A stretch of DNA of 35,229 bases, taken from contig PDHQ01000330.1 in the NCBI GenBank assembly GCA_003339415.1, positions 1-35,229 of the forward strand, given 5' to 3'. A program made the translations under genes and the position numbers. Below the pieces are notes generated by a model, which had not been told where the DNA came from, did not search any database, and saw nothing but the letters and a program-made list of their open reading frames with translations. Of the stretch, positions 10,935 to 21,290 are shown in pieces; positions within the stretch are counted from its first letter, which is position 1; every line of letters begins with the position of its first letter. Origin of the DNA: Ophiocordyceps camponoti-saundersi (nom. inval.). Lineage: Eukaryota; Ascomycota; Sordariomycetes; Hypocreales; Ophiocordycipitaceae.

Positions 10935-12150
10935 GTTATAATCTTAAGTTTTTATTAGTTAATAGAAGAAAGCACGTAAGTAAGTATTAAAGTTTATTTA
11001 AAGTAATAAAGCTATAAAAAGGGTATATAGAATTAAGGGTTAAGGATAGAAATACTAAAAAAATAGTAGAGGAGGTATTTAGGGGTAAGAAAACGTAACT
11101 TTTAGATATTAGTAAAGGAATAAAAGCGGCGTAGATTAGTAATTCGAAGTATAAATATATAAATTTAGGAGATTCGTCGCGCTATATAAAAAAATCCTCT
11201 CTCGTTAACTTAACTTTATTTATTATTATTATAAAGGCGTAGAATCTTCGTTTTTTTTCTTCGCGATTAGGATTCTTATATTCTTCTACGTACCGAGGGT
11301 TATTAAGATTTATCACGCCGCTTAAAAAAATTATCCCTTCGTTAACTTCTTTCTATTTATTATAAGAAATAGCTAAAATCTTCGTTTTTTTCTAGCGCTC
11401 GCCTTTTATATATCTTACGTTATCCTAAAAGTTATCGTTATATCTATATTATAAAATATCTTTATCGGAGACTTATAAGGTTATCGATTTTCCTAGATCC
11501 TTATTTAGGCTAATTAGAAAGCGTATCCGGAACGGTAATCTTTACTATACGTTATAGATAATATTAGGGAATTTTAATAAGATACTTAAGTAGCATATTA
11601 CTAACGTAAGTATTTTAAGCTATAGTTTAAGGAAAAGCGATAAATAATAAGATAAAATAAGATAACGAGGAGAGGGTTATAGCTAAAAAATCGAAGAGAG
11701 CTATAACTATTTACCTAGCTCTTAATAACCCGGATATTATAAATTAGAGACGAATCGCTCGCCTTCTTAGGATATCTAACTAGATATAAGGGATTATAAT
11801 AGCTAGTCGTAAAAATATAGTTAATCTATATAGGGAATATAAGGATAAGAGCGTGCCCCGGCCGTTTTATAAATATATTAAGGTTACTAGGGCCTTTAAA
11901 GATCGATATACTAATTATATTGTTATAAGAAATCTATGCTATAAGAGCATATCGGAGTCCTCTAGTTCCTTAAAAAGGAACGGTTTCGATATTTATTCGG
12001 AGGCTTAGAGGCACTAGACGCGTCCTAGTAAGATATATAATAGATAGCTAAAGTTATAACGGCGCGTAAGGAGGGGTATAGAAAATAAATATTAATAAAA
12101 TATAGTAATAAAGGAAATTACTAAAGATAAAGAGTTTTAAATAGTAAAGG
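10935..12150 (+). mobile_element. repeat unit U1, plus-strand copy
   Basis: This is homologous to U3 (15065-16140) over its length and to the 3' parts of U2 and U0. Shared landmarks with U3 are a TTATTAGTTAATAGAAGAAAGCACGTAAG-like block near 10950 (AATTAGTTAGTAGAGAAGAGCACGTAGG in U3), AAAAAATCCTCTCTCGTTAAC near 11190, TTTCCTAGATCC near 11490, and GCGTCCTAGTAAGATATAT near 12017 (shared with U2). It lacks the Lys/Glu-rich upstream part of U0 and U2. Successive plus-strand units have their small frames 1962 and 2028 bases apart, which suggests tandem duplication or repeated insertion in one orientation. Confidence 0.65.
11679..12090 (+). pseudogene. U-family small frame, copy 1 (unknown function)
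   Basis: This is the best-kept copy of the small frame. It starts at ATA (a former ATG by position) and reads IAKKSKRAIT, then RRIARLLRISN, a *I*GIII segment, NLYREYKDKSV near codon 55, YIKVTRAFKDRYTNYIVIRN near codons 69-88 and SSSSLKRNG near codon 100. There are about six TAA/TAG codons in roughly 135, all at positions where Gln or Trp is likely. The basic composition and the RxIARLLRI pattern could suggest a small DNA-binding domain, but this is only inference and no helix-turn-helix is proven. The family is not recognised. Confidence 0.5.
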
Positions 12151-12317
12151 TATACTATAATAGCTCTTATAAGGAGACTATTATTATAATAAGGTAACGA
12201 AGAAGTAAAATATATATATATAAGTATAATAATAAGGAGGCTAAGCTTAGGCTACGTAGCTATAGGGGAAGAAGAAGAGGCCCGCTAGCTAGGTTATATA
12301 AGTGCCTACTAGGTAGC
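12151..12317. other. short spacer between U1 and U2
   Basis: AT-rich sequence with no gene or repeat that I can recognise, between the end of U1 similarity and the start of U2 similarity to the inverted copy U0. Confidence 0.5.
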
Positions 12318-12399
12318 TGCTTATATATATACTATTTATAGGTATTTATTAGGTATATTAGATAGCGTAGATAAAAGGAATACTAAAATATAAACTTAA

Positions 12400-12890
12400 T
12401 AGATAAATAAAACTATATTCTATTTACTTACCTAAGTTAGGCTAATCCTTAGTATATATACCTTTTAGGTATAAGTATCTTAGTATAAGGCTAGCGTACC
12501 TAAAATAAAAGGGGAAATATAAAAATAGAGGTACTAGGAATAGGGGTCGATATATAAAGGAGAATTATCTAACCCTCCGGAGGTATATAATCTAACCCTT
12601 ATAGTAAACTATACTTCTATATATTATATATACGCCCTTAGTACCCTCTCTACTACCCCTAATATATACCCTTCGAGGATAGGGAAAACTAGACTCGGAA
12701 AAGGAGAAACTATTAGTACTAAAAAAGAGGCAGAAAGCCGAGGAAAAAACACTAAAGCTATAAAAGAGAGAGAAGAAAAATAATATAATACTAAAAAAAA
12801 AACTCGAAAAATTAAATAGTAAGTATATACCGGTAATATATACTACTAGTATAATAATCTAATAAGCTTATTAGTTAAACTATCGGTAAT
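12400..12890 (+). pseudogene. Lys/Glu-rich upstream frame of U2
   Basis: Read through TAA/TAG, the plus strand gives a basic stretch (FRYKYLSIRLAYLK near 12467-12508) and then a Lys/Glu-rich probable coiled coil (SEKEKLLVLKKRQKAEEK from about 12693, and KKKLEKLNSKYIP near 12800). The same arrangement is found on the minus strand in U0. In both copies stops fall mostly at Gln/Trp-type positions. No catalytic motif is visible and the family is not recognised. Confidence 0.4.
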
Positions 12891-13640
12891 AAGTCCGCTA
12901 GTTTTAAAAGCTAATTAGTTAGTTTAGGTTAAATATAAAAAGGTACCGAAATATATTCTAAGTAAGTAGTTTAGAAAGTTATTATATAGATTCTTTTAGC
13001 GTAAATAGAGAATAATAGAAAAATATAAGAAAAGCGTTTAGAAAGAAAAAATCGTAATTTTAAAAGTTAAAAAAGGAATAAAAGCGTAAGAAATTAGTAA
13101 TTTAAGGTATAAATATATAAAAATTAAAATATTTATTATATTATATAGGGAATCCTCTCTTATTAAGTTTACTTTATTTACTATTATAAAAATATTAAAA
13201 TCTTCGTTTCCTTTCTTATAATAGTAATTTATATTTTCTTCTAAATTTTATAAAATATCGAGATTCGTTATATAGCTCGAAAAATACTCTTATCGTTAAC
13301 TTTACTTTATTTATTATAAAGAGAGGGTAAAATTTTCGGTTTTCCGTTCTCGCGGCCGCCTTTTAGGTATTCTTCTATATCTTAAAAGTTATCCTTTCGT
13401 TAAGATCGTAAGATATCCGCGTAGTAGACTCCCGCGGACGTAGATTTCCTAAGATCGCCGTTTAGGAGGATTAAGAAAACTATTAAGAAAGAGGAGATCT
13501 TTTATAGCCTAGAAACGATATCGGTAAACTTTACTACGAGGCTTAAGTATTATATAATAAATATAAATCTATTAAATAGTTATTCGAGGAAAGCGAGAGA
13601 TACTAAGAAAAAATAAGATAATAAGGAGAGGGTAATAGCT

Positions 13641-14055
13641 TTACCTATAAAAAGGAACTTAAGTATTACTATACCTTTTAATAATCGGAATAATATAAAT
13701 AAGAGATATATCGCTAGTATTTTTAGAATACCTAATTAGATATAGGGGATTATAGTAGCTAATTATAAAAAGGTAGTTAAATAATATTACGGATATAGTA
13801 ATAAAAGCGTATATTAGGCGTTTATAAACTATATTAGGGTTACGGGGGAGTTAAGGGATTAATATATTAATTATATTATTATAAGAACTCTATATATTAG
13901 GAATAAGGGTAAATCGCCGGATTACCTAAAAAGAACTGTTTAGATATTAAATAAGGGCTTAGAGTAGCTAGCCGCGTCCTAGTAAGATATATTATAAGTA
14001 CTTAAGGTTATAAGGTAGCGAAAGGGGGAGTATATTAAAGGAATATAAATAGTAG
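13641..14055 (+). pseudogene. U-family small frame, copy 2 (unknown function)
   Basis: This frame is collinear with those in U1 and U3 but has TTA where the start should be, so the initiator is lost. It reads PIKRN, then RYIASIFRIPN, *I*GIIVANYKKVV, NYIRVTGELRD*YINYIII and DYLKRT. The order and spacing of the conserved segments match the other copies, and stop codons again fall at Gln/Trp-type sites. Function is unknown. Confidence 0.5.
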
Positions 14056-14130
14056 GTTATAATAAGAAAAATACCTAAAAGGGAATTTTCTAAAAATCTT
14101 AAAAATATACTATTTATAGGTATTAAATAA

Positions 14131-14564
14131 GCCGGGTAAGGACGCGTTTTATTACTAAATTACTAAGTATAATACTCTTAGATCGCGTTATAAGGTATAT
14201 GCTAAAAATCTCTCTAAAAGTTCGGCTTTTTATACGCTAGGTTTCTAAGTAAGTAGAGGAGATAGTCGGGGTATTAAGATAATATTTCGAGTATCGTTAT
14301 TTAGCGTTTCGATTAGTATATAAAAGCTATACGTTTAACTAGCGAGGAGGCTTATTATATAGTTAGTAGGACTTAATTATATTTATTAGCTTATCTAACT
14401 ATTTAGTAAAGCGTATTTCCTTTTAACTATAAGCGCGCTATATCTTTACTTTTATAAGGAGTTATATTTAGTATTAGAAGATAAGGCGTTATAAACTTAT
14501 TTATTAATAGTAATTATTATAGGTCTTTTATCGCTTATTATATAGCAGTTTAAAGGGGAATCTA
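14131..14564. other. spacer between U2 and the 150-bp repeat
   Basis: No gene was recognised. The composition is moderately GC-rich around 14140-14300, with several GCG and CGCG words that RIP cannot change. It may be a decayed element fragment. Confidence 0.4.
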
Positions 14565-14730
14565 TTATATAACCTACCTTATAAGTATCCCTCTTACTTA
14601 GTTAGCGCTGCCGGCCCTTTTTAAGGGCCTAGTTTAGTAATATAGACTTAGTAAAGTTATTATCTTAATTATAATATTAGGAATATTAACACCTTTATTA
14701 GTGCTACTATTACCTTATAATAGAATTATA
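14565..14730 (+). repeat. 150-bp repeat, copy 1
   Basis: This copy shares CTACCTTATAAGTATCCCTC, TTAGTTAGCGCTGC and ATTAGGAATATTAACACC with copies at 33795-33935 and 34495-34645 (CTACCCTATAAGCCTCCC / CTACCTTATAAACCTCCC; AGTTAGTTAGCGCTGC; TTAGGAATTTTAATACC). In all three GCGCTGC is kept while flanking CpA and TpG are gone. The order of the shared words is the same in the three copies. It is too short to assign, and could be an LTR edge or a conserved piece of an element. Confidence 0.6.
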
Positions 14731-15064
14731 GTAATAGTACGTACCTTAATTATCGTTATTATATAAGTATAATATACTTAGAAAGTATTACGTATATATA
14801 AATTAGAAGGTACTTCCTTTATAGCTTAAAAGTAAGCGTTAGTTTTATAAGTAATAACTAAAAATCCTAAAAAGGAAATAATTACTATAAAGTAGTTTAA
14901 AGTATATAGCTAAGCGGTAAGATTATAGCGTTATTATTTATACTCGCTACTTGCAAAAACTATACCGTTTTTTACTATATTTTTAGATAAAACTTAAGAT
15001 ACTATATTATTTCTATATACTTCTACTTATAGTATTCTCGTAACGCGCGGGTATTATAATCCTA
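14731..15064. other. spacer before U3, nothing recognised
   Basis: AT-rich degenerate sequence with short frames and no motif. It ends at the block shared by U1 and U3. Confidence 0.5.
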
Positions 15065-16140
15065 GGTTTTAATTAGTTAGTAGAGAAGAGCACGTAGGTA
15101 GGTAGCGAAGTTTATCTAAAGTAATATAGCTATAAAGATAGTATATAAAATTAGGCGTAAAAAATAAAAATACTCGTAAAATAGTAAAGAAGGTATCTAA
15201 AAGGAAGAGATCGTAACTTATAGATATAATAAGGGAATAAATACGTAATAACTTAGTAATCGAAGCTATATATATATAAAATATAGAAATTAGTTATACG
15301 GCGTGGAAAAAAATCCTCTCTCCGTTAAGTTTACTTTATTTATTATTAGAAACGGGTAGTATTTAGTATTTTTTCCCTTACGCACGCTTTTTAAGTATTT
15401 TACGATTTCTTAAGGGTTATTATTATATTAAGATCGCGAAATATTATTATCTAAGACTTATATAGCGGTAAATTTCCTAGGATCCCTATTTAGGTAAATT
15501 ACGAAGAGCGTATATAACGGGAAGCTTTACTATATACTAGGAACGATATTAGTAGATTCCGCCGAGAAACTTAAGTGCTATATAATAAACGTAAATTTAG
15601 GAGAAATTCGTTTTAGAAAAGCGGGAAATAATAAGGTAAAATAGGACTAGGAAAGCTAGGTAATAGCTATGCCGCCGAAAAGAAATATAACTCTTATAGT
15701 AATTATTAATAACCTAAATAATATAGATTAGATATATATTACTCGCCTCTTTAGGTAGTGCGACTAGATATAAGGTATTATAGTAGCTAGTTATAGGGAG
15801 GTAGTTAATCGATACCGCTATTATCGTAATAATAAAGTGCTGCGGGTATTCTATAACTATATTATTATATATAAGGCGTTTAGGAACTAATACGCTAATT
15901 ATATCGTTATAGGGAATTCCTATAATAAGAGCGGGTTTTCTAAATTATTAAACGGAACTATAGTAAACTTTATTAAGATAGCTAAAGCTAATAAGCACGT
16001 CCTAGAATAGAGTATAATACGTTGCTAAGGTTATAAGGTAACGTAAGTAAGAGTATAGAAAGGAAATATAAATAGTAAATAGTAATATAGAAAATCGCTA
16101 AAGGGGAATTATCTAAAAATCGTAAGAGCGTATTATTTAA
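15065..16140 (+). mobile_element. repeat unit U3, plus-strand copy
   Basis: This unit is collinear with U1 from the TTAGTTAGTAGAGAAGAGCACG block near 15070 to the end of the small frame. It also shares CTATGCCGCCG and the preceding GGTAATAGCT context with U0 and U2. It ends about 60 bases before the RRP5 relic, so the RRP5 fragment either lay beside the insertion site or was carried with the element. No terminal inverted repeat or target duplication was seen. Confidence 0.65.
15669..16085 (+). pseudogene. U-family small frame, copy 3, ATG retained
   Basis: The frame starts at a surviving ATG at 15669 and reads MPPKRNITLIVIINN, then ITRLFR*CD*I*GIIVASYREVVNRYR near codons 25-51, NYIIIYKAF near codon 67 and YANYIVIGN near codon 80. 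It matches the other three copies segment by segment. Its start is identical over ATGCCGCCG to the start of U0 on the opposite strand, which supports this as the original initiator. About ten TAA/TAG codons interrupt about 135 codons. Function is unknown; a basic N-terminus and an alternating hydrophobic pattern are all that can be said. Confidence 0.55.
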
Positions 16141-16204
16141 GTATCTTAAGATAAAGATACCTTTATATATTAGGCGCCTAAAGTACTTTACCTATTAATC
16201 GCGC

Positions 16205-17030
16205 CCGCCTCCGGAAATATAATTATAAAGTTAAGATAGGTAACCTAAATATTTAGCTTCTCGCTCTCTTCCCGTATACTAATAGTTTTAATCGCACGCC
16301 CCGCTACCTCGCGCGCCTTAGGCAGCTTACTTACGTATATCCGGAAAGATATATACGCGATAGATAACGCTAATAACTAAGCCTAGCTAAGAAGCAGCCG
16401 CTTATAGTTACTCGCCGTCTACGGGGCGTACGCGTTAAGCGTAATTATCTTATAAACCTTAACCGAAGCTTTCTTTTTCTTTTTTATTACGCTAGCTATT
16501 TATTACTAAAGCTAGGCTCCTCGTTAAAGCTAAGTTTAAAGTAGGATAAGTAAAGCGGGTAGGTAGCTTATAAGATTTTCTTAGGCGCCCCGAGACCGCC
16601 GCCGCTAATTTAAAGTTTAGCGTTATTTTACTCTCCTTCTATATCGCTTATATTCTCTATCGCTTAGTTATCGCTTTTTTATAACTTTAAGATAACGTTA
16701 TCTATATCCGTATTACTATTAATAAGAGCAGTACCTCCGTTATCCTTATCTAAGTACGGATAAGCTATATCGCTATTTTTATCTTAAAAAGCGATTAGTT
16801 AAGGCTAAAGCTAAATTTCCGCTTTTACGCGTTAATATTAAGTACTTTATATTTAATAATATCCCGCGCTTTATATAATTTAGTTATATTCTTAACTAAA
16901 TTATTAGCTATCTAACTATTACGATATAAGCTGCTAATATTAGCTAAGTTATTAATAATAATAAATATACTATACTTTTTAACTTTACGAATATTACTAG
17001 CTATAAGGTAACTATTACTAAACTTAATAG
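16205..17030 (-). pseudogene. RRP5: RRP5 fragment, RIP-inactivated
   Basis: This is a decayed copy of part of RRP5, the nucleolar S1/HAT-repeat protein needed for early cleavages of pre-rRNA in both ribosomal subunits. On the minus strand, 16985-16775 reads as the last S1 domain: VKKYSIFIIINNLANISSLY (family VxxYGVFIxIDNSxNLSGLC), then ITKLYKARDII and YKVLNINA*KRKFSFSL. After a frame shift near 16780 comes the acidic linker (DKDNGG, NTDIDNV, SDIEGE). After a second shift, 16480-16205 reads as the first HAT repeats: AP*TASNYKRLLLS, LPKAREVAGRAIKTISIREE, SEKLNI*VTYLN, where the TAG stands at the Trp of KLNVWV. Only about a sixth of the protein is present, with no start or end. A frame at 17330-17110 with NIKVKDILTIRIKKS may be an earlier S1 domain, but that is uncertain. 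Confidence 0.88.
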
Positions 17031-17849
17031 TTACGCGCTATAAGTATCTGCTACTATTACTTATAAGATATATATTAGTATATAGTTATAAAACGTAATA
17101 TAATAAAGGGAAAGCTAGCTTTAGAGTTTTATAATAATAGCACCTAAACTATTTCTTTAAGTAAACTATTTCGCTTAGTTTTTTTAAATATTAGCTTTTT
17201 ATTAGAAGAAGGAGATAATTTATTTTTTAACGATTTTTTAATACGGATAGTTAGAATATCTTTAACCTTAATATTTAAGAGCGTAATATTACGGAGGCGA
17301 CCTAACTAATTATTAATCGTTTTAAAAAGCGGAAAAGGCTAGTTTTTAAATAAAGCTTATAATTAGTAGGTATATAATATAAAAAGAAAGGGAGATAAGA
17401 AGAATAAGAAATATAGCTTATAGATATAAGTTTAGATTATTTTTTAACTTTAGTATTTATTATCTTTATATCGAGTTTAGTATTATTCTTTTTAAGCTTA
17501 ATATTAGTTTTAGAGTTTCTTTTATAATATTTAGCTTTTATTTTAATATTCGGATATACGGAATAGAAAGGTTAATAAAGTAACGATTTATTAGATATAG
17601 TTAGGTTTTATAAGATTATACTATTATTATAATTATATATTTTTAGAGAACGGCGATAAGAATAAGAAAGCGCTATAAGGAGAAAGTCGGAAAATTTAGT
17701 AAAGAATTTTTTAGGGGGTATAGGAATACTTAATTAGTTAATATAATATAAATATTATAGTAGCTATATTTACTAAACGTTATTACGGAAAAGAGACGTT
17801 AAGTAAATAATAATATTAGCACTATAAATAAAGATTCTAAGCTACGGAG
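17031..17849. other. degenerate DNA, possible extension of the RRP5 relic
   Basis: No firm gene. On the minus strand about 17330-17110 there is a fairly open frame with NIKVKDILTIRIKKS, which resembles the opening strand of another RRP5 S1 domain, but the rest does not follow convincingly. From 17340 to 17849 the DNA is AT-rich with no recognised motif. Confidence 0.3.
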
Positions 17850-18480
17850 AAGGAGGGAAAAGAGAAAAACCGTAGTAGGCGAAATCTTAGTAAAATAGTT
17901 AGGGGTATATACTAGTAAAAGCTAGAGGGTAGGTAGAAATCCTAATAAAGATAGGATAGTAATTCTTAGTTTCTATTAGTATTATTTTAAGTAATTTTAC
18001 GATAAGGTAGATAACTAATATAATATTTAAGTATTTACGTACTAAACCCGCCTTATAGACTTAGATATTAATAAAAAGGATAGGGGAAATAGGAATAAGC
18101 ACGGGAGCGAGGCGCTTTACTATATATTCTAGCGAAACGAAGATTATAAAGGAAACGGGTATCTACTCCGGTATTATAATAGGTATAAGCACGGGGAGTA
18201 GTATAATTAACCTAAACCTAACTACTAATAGTAAAAAATACTCCTATATTCTATCTTACTCGTAAAGCTTTCGGGACTATTAAGGGAAATTATAATAGTC
18301 TTAAGCTTTTCCCGAAACTAAGTAATATAATTAGGAGGGAGTATATATCTAAAGTTATTAAACGCCCTCGAGTTTCGGTATTCGGCTATCTTATTAGGGT
18401 AAGTAGCTAGAAAGGTTCGTAAAAGGCCTTGCTGCTAGGTTAAAAAGTTTAAGCGGTATTCTATAAGGTAGTCGATTTTT
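17850..18480 (+). pseudogene. coding-like remnant, unidentified
   Basis: A plus frame from about 18086 reads GNRNKHGSEALYYIF, then DYKGNGYLLRYYNRYKHGE near 18140-18195. Further on, NALEFRYSAILLG and VARKVRKRPCC appear near 18361-18436. The composition is charged and protein-like. Many Tyr here may be former His or Cys, so the repeated KHG and possible Cys/His spacing could hide a metal-binding motif, but this cannot be shown. The word AATAAGCACGGG at 18092 recurs as TATAAGCACGGG at 18185, an internal repeat about 93 bases apart. The family is unknown. Confidence 0.3.
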
Positions 18481-19803
18481 TATAATAAGTCCTATTAGCC
18501 TCTAGGTAAGGGGAAAAGTTTAACTAGTTTTAAAGATAAAAGATCTGCGAATATAGTTAAATTATTATAGTATATAATTCCTATAATATATTTATAATAG
18601 TTAAAGTTACTAAAAAAGAGGCTATAATTATAATTTAGTTTATACTGGGATCTAGGTCTAATTAATAGTAATATATCTCTAATATAGGTTTTATTAATCG
18701 CCGAAGAGTTTAGCTATAAGCTCTAAATATATATAGTAAGGGAGGATTATATTATAGAATAAAGTCTTTTACGTTATATACGGGTATATAAGAGTATATA
18801 CGTATATAAGGAGAAAGGATAAAGAAAAAGAAAAACTTATAGGTAAAATTATAGTAAAATATATATATAAGGGGATATGCTAGTAAAGATATAAGGGGAT
18901 TATAAGATCGTAGTAAGGACGAATTATAATTTCTAGTTATTTCGCTAAGTATTATTTATATTTAATTTTACTTTATAAGAAAGTATATTAAGTTTTATAG
19001 GAAGTAATTATATATAGCTAAGTAAGCGGCTTATACTAGATATTATAAGGAGTATAGGCCTAATAATAGTATACGGCTAACGTTAGTAAAGTATATAAGA
19101 CCGTAAGTAAGAAAGTTCGAGGGGTTTATTTTTAGAAATATTTATTAAAAAATACGATTATATACCTAGGCGGGAGTATAACTAAAGTTTATATAAGAAA
19201 GAATAATAAATTAAAAGTATATTTAAATATATATATTAAAGAAAAAAAAGTAAGGATATATTACGCGTTTAGCAAGTATAAGGTAGGAGAAGTAAGTAGA
19301 GATAAGTATTATTTATTTATAGTAGCTTATAAAAGCGAGCGCTAGTAAGCTTAGTTAGAGTTTAATTTAGCACGCACGGGGCAGGTTAAACTTATCGTTA
19401 ACGTTATCCTTATATACTCTTATTTCCTAAAAGCTATAATTTAATTCTTTTACTAAATTATCTAACTTTTCTTTTTTCTATTATATATATATATAAGGAA
19501 AAAAAATATAAAAAGCTATAAAGAGATAACTTTAGTATAGTAAGGGAACTAATAGATTAAGAAAGAAATAATAACTACGTTAAAGGAGGAGGGCGGTTAT
19601 ATTTATTTTAACCTAAAATAATAATCTATATAAAATAAGGGGGGGGTAGTGCTAAATAGTGCTAGTAGCCGTACTAGTCGTATCTTTAATAGTAGGGCGT
19701 TAAGAATACTGAAATATATATTATAAAACCCTATATAATTTCTTTAATACTTTTTTTTATAAGTATAAATACGGAAATATATATATATATTATAGATAGA
19801 TAT
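18481..19803. other. AT-rich degenerate stretch
   Basis: I see no recognisable gene. A plus frame across 18540-19350 has a lysine-rich, TAA/TAG-broken composition without family motifs. A G-run lies at about 19640-19646 and a TA run near 19780. It ends at TIR620 copy b. Confidence 0.35.
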
Positions 19804-20423
19804 TTTAGCAGCGGTAGCAGAGACGATAAAGAAAGATATACGTTAGCCTTACCTAGGGTAGAACGAAGGGCATAGAAACGGTTAAATTAAATAGTTCCGG
19901 AACCCTTTTTTTCTCTTTAAAGTTTATAATAACGGGAATAAGAAAGGCGGTTAAGATAGGATAGGAATTATTATAATACTAAATATATAATATAGATTAG
20001 TTTCCGTCGAGGGAGGAAGGAATTAACTAATAATTAGTCCTTAACCTTATCTTTATAGCTATCCTAAAAATCGTAAATCGTAAATCGAGTTTTAAAAAGA
20101 ACTTATAGTAAAACTTTACTAAATAAAATTATAACCTTATTTTAAATACTAGAATTTAATACTATAAATTACTAATTTATATACTTCTTTTATAATTTTC
20201 TATTTTCGGTAAAATAGTTCCCTCCTTCTTTTCCCTTATTCCTCTTAATTTTATAAAGAAATCTAACTTCTTATCGCTTTCTTTATAGAGAATTACTATC
20301 TAACTTATCCTTAAAAAGCTAGAGATTACCCCTTATATTATCTAAAAGCTATAGTTAAATAAAAAGTTACGCCCCTAAGGTATCTACTATACTCGCTAAA
20401 GGTATCTTTCTTCCCGCGCTAAA
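19804..20423. mobile_element. TIR620 element, copy b (620 bp)
   Basis: This copy begins TTTAGCAGCGG and ends CCCGCGCTAAA, the same imperfect inverted ends as copies a and e. Internal blocks shared with them include TTAACCTTATCTTTATAGCTAT near 20040, AGTTTTAAAAAGAACTTATAG near 20088, ATTACTATCTAACTTATCC near 20300 and CCCCTTATATTA near 20329. No coding frame is present. The flanks do not show a clear target duplication. Confidence 0.72.
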
Positions 20424-20479
20424 CTATAATATTAGATTCCGGGATTACTATAGTATTATCTTAAGTTAGTTATTATAAG

Positions 20480-20514
<35 letters not shown>

Positions 20515-20694
20515 GTTTAGTTTATTATAAAGGAGAAAAGGAGTAAGCGCGTTAGTAAAGGAAGAATATATAAGGAGTAAGCGTAGAGTTATATAAGGGG
20601 GGGGAGTTTTTAGATAACGTTAGTTTTTAGAGATAAGAGTAAAGCTTTAGCTATAGTTAATTTTGCGAGGTAGAAGTTATCTAGTAAAGGGTAG
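20424..20694. repeat. spacer with AT microsatellite
   Basis: This lies between TIR620 copies b and c. It contains an uninterrupted (TA)n run at about 20482-20512 and a run of eight G at 20601-20608. The block AAGGAGTAAGCG occurs twice (20538 and 20571), a short direct repeat. Confidence 0.55.
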
Positions 20695-21290
20695 TTTAAC
20701 AGCGGTAATAATAATACCTAAAGAAGGCAGGCGCTATACGAATATAAAATACTAATAAAGGCTTACGCTAAGATAGATTAAATAGTCGTTAGTACTTTTT
20801 TATCTCCTAATACCTTATATAGATAAGGGTAATAAAAGGCGCCTAAGATAAGATAGCGGTTATTATAAAATATATAGTGCTATTTAGTTTCCCTTAAGAA
20901 AGGAAGAATTAGGCTAGTTATTAGCTCTAAAGCTTATCTTTATAATATTCTTAAAAGTCGTATATTATAAGTTAAGTATTAGAGAGGGCTTATAAGTAAA
21001 ACTCTATTAAATAGAATTAGAAATTTACTTCGAACTTTAGACTTTTATATAGCGAGTAAGTAAGTTAACCGTTATTATAAAGTTTTAAAAGTTCGGTTAG
21101 ATAGTTCTTATACCTTTATCTCTCCCTTTCCTATCTTTATATAGAAAATAAATATATTATCGCTTTTATAATAAAGGATGCTAATAGAGCTTATTACCGT
21201 ATATAGTATAGCTATATATCCTAACGTATATAAGTTAAAGATAATAGTTACGTAAAGGAGTATATAGATATCGTAAGTATTTACTATAGA
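20695..21290. mobile_element. TIR620 element, copy c (right end decayed)
   Basis: This copy begins TTTAACAGCGG at 20695 and follows the same internal order as the others: AGTTTCCCTTAAGAAAGGAAG near 20890, CTTATCTTTATAATATTC near 20933, TATTATAAGTTAAGTATTAGAGAGG near 20965, and an AAATAGAATTA block near 21010. Similarity becomes weak after 21180, and the terminal GCTAAA is not found. It is the most diverged copy. It lies only 271 bases from copy b in the same orientation. Confidence 0.6.

Larger units (their letters stand above)
12318..14130 (+). mobile_element. repeat unit U2, longest plus-strand copy
   Basis: This unit aligns over about 1.5 kb with the reverse complement of U0 (9085-7560), so together they form a large inverted repeat with about 3.2 kb between the arms. 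The first 570 bases carry the Lys/Glu-rich frame and the rest carries the region shared with U1 and U3. Inside the unit an AATCCTCTCTTATTAAGTTTACTTTATTTA-type block at 13150-13180 is followed by a partly duplicated GTTAACTTTACTTTATTTATTA block at 13297-13318. The unit therefore contains a small internal duplication relative to U3. Confidence 0.65.
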
